A DNA stretch of 18,696 nucleotides, from assembly GCA_938092195.1 (NCBI GenBank), contig CALKHD010000236.1, positions 1 through 18,696 on the forward strand. The letters are read 5' to 3'. Under the pieces are notes generated by a model. It saw only the letters and a program-made list of their open reading frames with translations, was not told the DNA's origin and did not search any database. Position 1 is the stretch's first letter, and every line of letters begins with the position of its first letter. Source of the DNA: an uncultured Flavobacteriales bacterium (GTDB lineage: Bacteria > Bacteroidota > Bacteroidia > Flavobacteriales_D > Sanyastnellaceae). The translations under genes and the position numbers were made by a program. Shown here one piece after another: positions 15,885 to 18,696 of the stretch.

Positions 15885-17080
15885 GATTGGGGTTTGCGCC
15901 ATGGTTCAAAACAAAGGGCAACGGCCAAACCCAGGGGCAATACCGCTGGATGAAAAGCCTGAATGCTCACCGACTCTGGTGCCGCACTCAAAACCGCCGT
16001 ACCCGCAGCCAACCAGCCCAAAGCCCGGCCCAAGCGGCGCTTCCACACAGGGGAGTTCTCGGCCAATCCTGGACCGAGCAACTGCAATGGCATGGCCCAG
16101 AGCAAATTGAGGTTGTACCGGGTATCCAAGTGATCGGTGGCCAGCCACAGAAAAGCCAACAGCAGCCCCACAGTCCCCGTGAGCCAAAGCAGTAAACGGC
16201 GAATGGCCCGGCGGCCGAGCATCCACTCCAAAATGCACAATGCCAATGCGGCCCAAGCTGCAGTGACAGGCCAGCCCGCTTCATCCGGTGAGGTTCGCAG
16301 CATGGACGGCAGCAATTCCCTTTGGGTTTGAACCAAAGGCCGCTCTTGCATGGAGGATTGATCGAGCACCATGCCCTCCAATTCTTCGGCCAAATGGTCG
16401 GGCAGAAATGCGTCTCCGCATTTCCCAAGGGGCTCATCAACAGGCAATCCAAGCACCAAATCAATCCCAAACCGGGTGAGGGGAATCCCACCGAGCTTGG
16501 CCCGCAACAAGTCTCGGTAAGTGCTGTCTATTCGGTCCTCGCAATCCACTGTCAAGCGAGGGCCGAAGACATCCTCCAAAACAGTGATCACGCGGGTGGC
16601 GCAGTTGTCGTAGAGAAACAGGTATCGGTAATCCCGGTGATCGGGATGGGCATTGGCCATCAAATGGGCATTCAATCGGGCAATGTCCTCGGGGCTCAAG
16701 GCCAATTGCTGCTCGCGCACCCCGCGCCCTGACCGGATGTACTCTTCTAAAAAGCCACCAAACGTGCTGGTGCTCAAGGAGTAAATCAGCTCCCCTTTGA
16801 TGAACCGTGGGTAAAACCCTTGGCCAAAATGAAAGGTGCCGTAGTTGAAGACCCGATCCAAGGGTGGATCCGCCGCCAAGTCCGTGATGCGAAAGGCGGT
16901 GTGTCCAAAGGCGCTGTAGAGCTCATTACCGGGACTGCAAGTGAGCACACTGGCCTTTGCCGCGTCCGAAAATTCAGGCAGAACCGCATCCGGATCGGGC
17001 GGGAATGGAACCGACTGGCCGCTTCCTACGAGGGAACCCATGACGGCCAAGGTGAATAAGAGGAGACTGAACCTGTTCAC
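15881..17080 (-). CDS. DUF4105 domain protein with C-terminal membrane region
   Basis: This protein of about 399 residues starts at a GTG (17080) that overlaps the dapF stop by 4 bases (GTGA). It then reads MNRFSLLLFTLAVMGSLVGSGQS, a signal peptide; any earlier start would lie within dapF in another frame. Residues about 40-260 are a DUF4105 (Lnb N-terminal periplasmic) domain, with LTCSPGNELYSAFGHTAFRI containing His60 and YLFLYDNCATR containing Cys160. This His/Cys arrangement resembles NlpC/P60-like permuted cysteine hydrolases, but catalysis is inference. From about residue 270 the protein has several hydrophobic spans (AAWAALALCILEWML, LLLWLTGTVGLLLAFLWLA, LNLLWAMPLQLLG, LGWLAAGTAVLSAA, VLPLGLAVALCF), so the domain should be tethered to the inner membrane and face the periplasm. 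Its neighbours make peptidoglycan and lipopolysaccharide precursors, consistent with an envelope substrate. Confidence 0.87.
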   Translation of the reverse strand: MNRFSLLLFTLAVMGSLVGSGQSVPFPPDPDAVLPEFSDAAKASVLTCSPGNELYSAFGHTAFRITDLAADPPLDRVFNYGTFHFGQGFYPRFIKGELIYSLSTSTFGGFLEEYIRSGRGVREQQLALSPEDIARLNAHLMANAHPDHRDYRYLFLYDNCATRVITVLEDVFGPRLTVDCEDRIDSTYRDLLRAKLGGIPLTRFGIDLVLGLPVDEPLGKCGDAFLPDHLAEELEGMVLDQSSMQERPLVQTQRELLPSMLRTSPDEAGWPVTAAWAALALCILEWMLGRRAIRRLLLWLTGTVGLLLAFLWLATDHLDTRYNLNLLWAMPLQLLGPGLAENSPVWKRRLGRALGWLAAGTAVLSAAPESVSIQAFHPAVLPLGLAVALCFEPWRKPQS

Positions 17081-17853
17081 TGTGGCAAGATGGCTCCGCG
17101 AAACGGCATCTCCACAGGACCGGAAAGCCAGGCCCTGTCTTTGGCCGCAAACACAACGCCCATGGTCCCACCGGGCGACCTGAACTTGAATGCATCGCCG
17201 CCCATGGACCACCTGAGCACGGCCGCTGCAGCCACCGTGCCACTGCCGCAACTCATGGTTTCTGCCTCTACCCCTTTCTCGAAAGTGCGCATGGCATACC
17301 TGCCCTCTGCGTCGGTTTCTGTGGCCACCACATTCACATTGACCCCTTGGGGAGCAAAGTCAGGATGGTGGCGAAGCGGGATGGCCAATTCGAGAAGGTT
17401 GAATTCAACCAAGTCCTCCTTGGGCAAACCCACCACCAAATGCTCAGTTCCCGTGTGGACATAGGTTCCGTGTTCGGTGTCCTTGGGCGCATGGTGCACC
17501 CTCAAATCCACACATGGCTCTTCGTGCAACCAATGGCCCTCGTGTGCACCATCCATGGCTGTGAACCGCGCCTCATTCAACGGCTCCTCCAAGAGGCTCC
17601 TCCACCATGCAAAAGCCGCACGTGCTCCATTGCCGCAAAAGGCTTCTGTGCCATCTGGATTCAAAAATGTGAGGGCGTAATCCACCCCTTCTGCCTGTTC
17701 GATCAACAGCACCCCATCGGCACCAATGCCATGGCGACGGTGGCACCATTGCGCCACTTGACTGGCCGTCGGCCGCCATCCCTTTCGGTCTCCTTGGCGA
17801 AGGTCCAACCCAATGAAATCGTTGCCTGAGGCATCGAGCTTTGCGAACTCCAT
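17077..17853 (-). CDS. dapF: Diaminopimelate epimerase
   Basis: This 258-residue cytoplasmic enzyme interconverts LL- and meso-diaminopimelate, supplying the crosslinking residue of peptidoglycan and the lysine precursor. Conserved segments are KLDASGNDFI (5-14), HGIGADGVLL (41-50), FLNPDGTEAFCGNGAR (63-78) with catalytic Cys73, and RTFEKGVEAETMSCGSGT (189-206) with catalytic Cys202. Both acid/base cysteines of this PLP-independent racemase fold are present. It is a little shorter than many homologues (about 270-280). The start MEFAKLDASGND begins directly at the first strand, as expected. It is the first gene of the minus-strand run ending at 10670 and overlaps the DUF4105 gene by 4 bases. 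Confidence 0.97.
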   Translation of the reverse strand: MEFAKLDASGNDFIGLDLRQGDRKGWRPTASQVAQWCHRRHGIGADGVLLIEQAEGVDYALTFLNPDGTEAFCGNGARAAFAWWRSLLEEPLNEARFTAMDGAHEGHWLHEEPCVDLRVHHAPKDTEHGTYVHTGTEHLVVGLPKEDLVEFNLLELAIPLRHHPDFAPQGVNVNVVATETDAEGRYAMRTFEKGVEAETMSCGSGTVAAAAVLRWSMGGDAFKFRSPGGTMGVVFAAKDRAWLSGPVEMPFRGAILPQ

Positions 17854-17920
17854 GGATGCAATTTCGGTCGTGAATCGGGCCCGACACTGCCAACTCCCAT
17901 CAAAAACTTAAATTGAACCA
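17854..17920. promoter_or_regulatory. Divergent intergenic region between dapF and the lipase gene
   Basis: These 67 bases separate two divergent start codons, so they should hold promoters for both directions unless leaders extend into the coding regions. On the minus strand TAAGTTTT is a 7/8 match to the TAnnTTTG element but has no TTG at the right distance. On the plus strand nothing close to consensus is seen. The assignment rests on gene arrangement only. Confidence 0.4.
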
Positions 17921-18696
17921 ATGCGCGGCTCCTCCTCACTCCGAATCTTCTGTCTGACCGCAGCCATGCTGGGCATCAGCGTGGGCGTGGCGGTGGGACA
18001 AGTCGACCTGTATGACGCCAGGCTGCCTTTGCCTGTGCTGTTCCTCCATGGCATGAGTGGCGATGCCAGCAGCTGGGGGGAAATGGCGAATCTTCTTTCT
18101 CAAGACGCGGGCCTCACGGAAGGTCCCAATTTGAACTATTGCCTGAACGGAGATGGCAATGATGACCAGTCCACCTTGGACGAGGTTCTCCCCTTCACCG
18201 CTTTGCCGACTGCACATGCGGATTTCTTCCGGATCAACTACGAATGCAATGCCGCTGGCAATTGTTGGTCCAATGGCGGGGCGAATTCAGACGGCATCTT
18301 CAGCGGCCAAGCTGCTGCGGCCAAACAAGGCTTGGCTGTGGCCGACGCCATTGCAGAAATTTTGGAATCCACCGGGGCCCCCAAGGTGATTCTGGTGGCC
18401 CACAGCATGGGTGGACTTGGGGCGCGTGAATACCTGCAAAATCCAGGATTTTGGCCGGTGAACGACAATGGGGAAGCGCACCACTGCGTGGCCAAACTGG
18501 TGACATCAGGCACCCCCCATGCGGGAAGCAACTTCACTGTGGGTTGGCTGGAAGACCTGGGGGATTTGTTTGGATTCGACATTGAGCAACGGTCCGATGC
18601 GGTCCGGGATTTGAGGACGAGTTATTTCTACTCCGGCGACCCTGGGGTGTACCTGTTTGGTGGCACCGAAGACAACTGGGTGCTGTGGGACTTCCT
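17921..18696 (+). CDS. Secreted alpha/beta-hydrolase (lipase/esterase), 3' end outside window
   Basis: An uninterrupted plus-strand frame of 258 codons runs off the right edge. The product starts with a signal peptide (LRIFCLTAAMLGISVGVAVGQ, about 7-27). It then has the first strand and oxyanion region LPVLFLHGMSGDASSW (37-52) and the nucleophile elbow VAHSMGGLGAREYL (159-172) with Ser162. Next comes KLVTSGTPHAGS (192-203), the pattern of PGAP1-like and triacylglycerol lipase families. The elbow has Ala instead of the first Gly of GxSxG, a known variant (AHSMGG). The Asp and His of the triad should lie in the missing C-terminal part. Long loops with paired Cys (YECNAAGNC) fit a secreted enzyme. 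It may carry a T9SS sorting domain at its unseen C-terminus. It is the only plus-strand gene and diverges from dapF. Confidence 0.9.
   Translation, partial: MRGSSSLRIFCLTAAMLGISVGVAVGQVDLYDARLPLPVLFLHGMSGDASSWGEMANLLSQDAGLTEGPNLNYCLNGDGNDDQSTLDEVLPFTALPTAHADFFRINYECNAAGNCWSNGGANSDGIFSGQAAAAKQGLAVADAIAEILESTGAPKVILVAHSMGGLGAREYLQNPGFWPVNDNGEAHHCVAKLVTSGTPHAGSNFTVGWLEDLGDLFGFDIEQRSDAVRDLRTSYFYSGDPGVYLFGGTEDNWVLWDF

Noticed and set aside
17081..17251. Upstream ATG extension of the DUF4105 frame
   Set aside because: It lies inside dapF in a different frame and would bury the signal peptide; the GTG at 17080 fits better.

Overview
The window looks like a chromosomal segment of a Bacteroidota bacterium, probably Flavobacteriales-like but with a fairly high G+C content (mid-50s percent by eye). 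Four things point there. The promoter upstream of the tRNA pair is a perfect TTG-N19-TAnnTTTG match to the Bacteroidota consensus. One secreted protein ends in a type IX secretion (T9SS)-type sorting domain. Genes lack obvious Shine-Dalgarno sequences. The gene families (DUF5723-like barrel, DUF4105, metallo-type KdsA, short Crp-like regulator) are typical of that phylum. Nearly everything is on the minus strand; only the last, incomplete gene is on the plus strand.

Layout, left to right. (1) 9-8761, minus: an envelope operon transcribed as alpha-2-macroglobulin lipoprotein, then penicillin-binding protein 1C, then a secreted PqqB-like metallo-beta-lactamase-fold protein. The first two overlap by 25 bases. 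This A2M-PBP1C pair is a known partnership, thought to combine trapping of foreign proteases with peptidoglycan repair; the third gene is the unusual part. (2) 8906-10284, minus: a small lipoprotein, a tandem CDGSH iron-sulfur protein and a Crp/Fnr-type regulator, the last closed by an intrinsic terminator built into its final codons. (3) 10350-10648, minus: promoter, tRNA-Ala(GGC), intrinsic terminator, tRNA-Arg(CCG), intrinsic terminator. (4) 10670-17853, minus: a tightly packed six-gene run, in transcription order dapF, DUF4105 membrane protein, large lipoprotein, outer-membrane beta-barrel, kdsA, T9SS-type secreted protein. Four of the five junctions are 4-base ATGA/GTGA overlaps, and these fix the start codons. 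(5) 17921-end, plus: the first 258 codons of a secreted alpha/beta-hydrolase (lipase/esterase) diverging from dapF.

The unifying theme is the cell envelope. DapF supplies meso-diaminopimelate for peptidoglycan, KdsA makes Kdo-8-phosphate for lipopolysaccharide, PBP1C builds peptidoglycan, and most other products carry signal peptides or lipoboxes. The best candidate for an undescribed system is the DUF4105 protein, lipoprotein and beta-barrel block embedded between dapF and kdsA, with a T9SS-type cargo coupled at the end. A second candidate is the PqqB-like protein appended to the A2M-PBP1C operon. No mobile elements, CRISPR arrays, rRNA genes or origins were seen. Every gap between genes is shorter than 150 bases.
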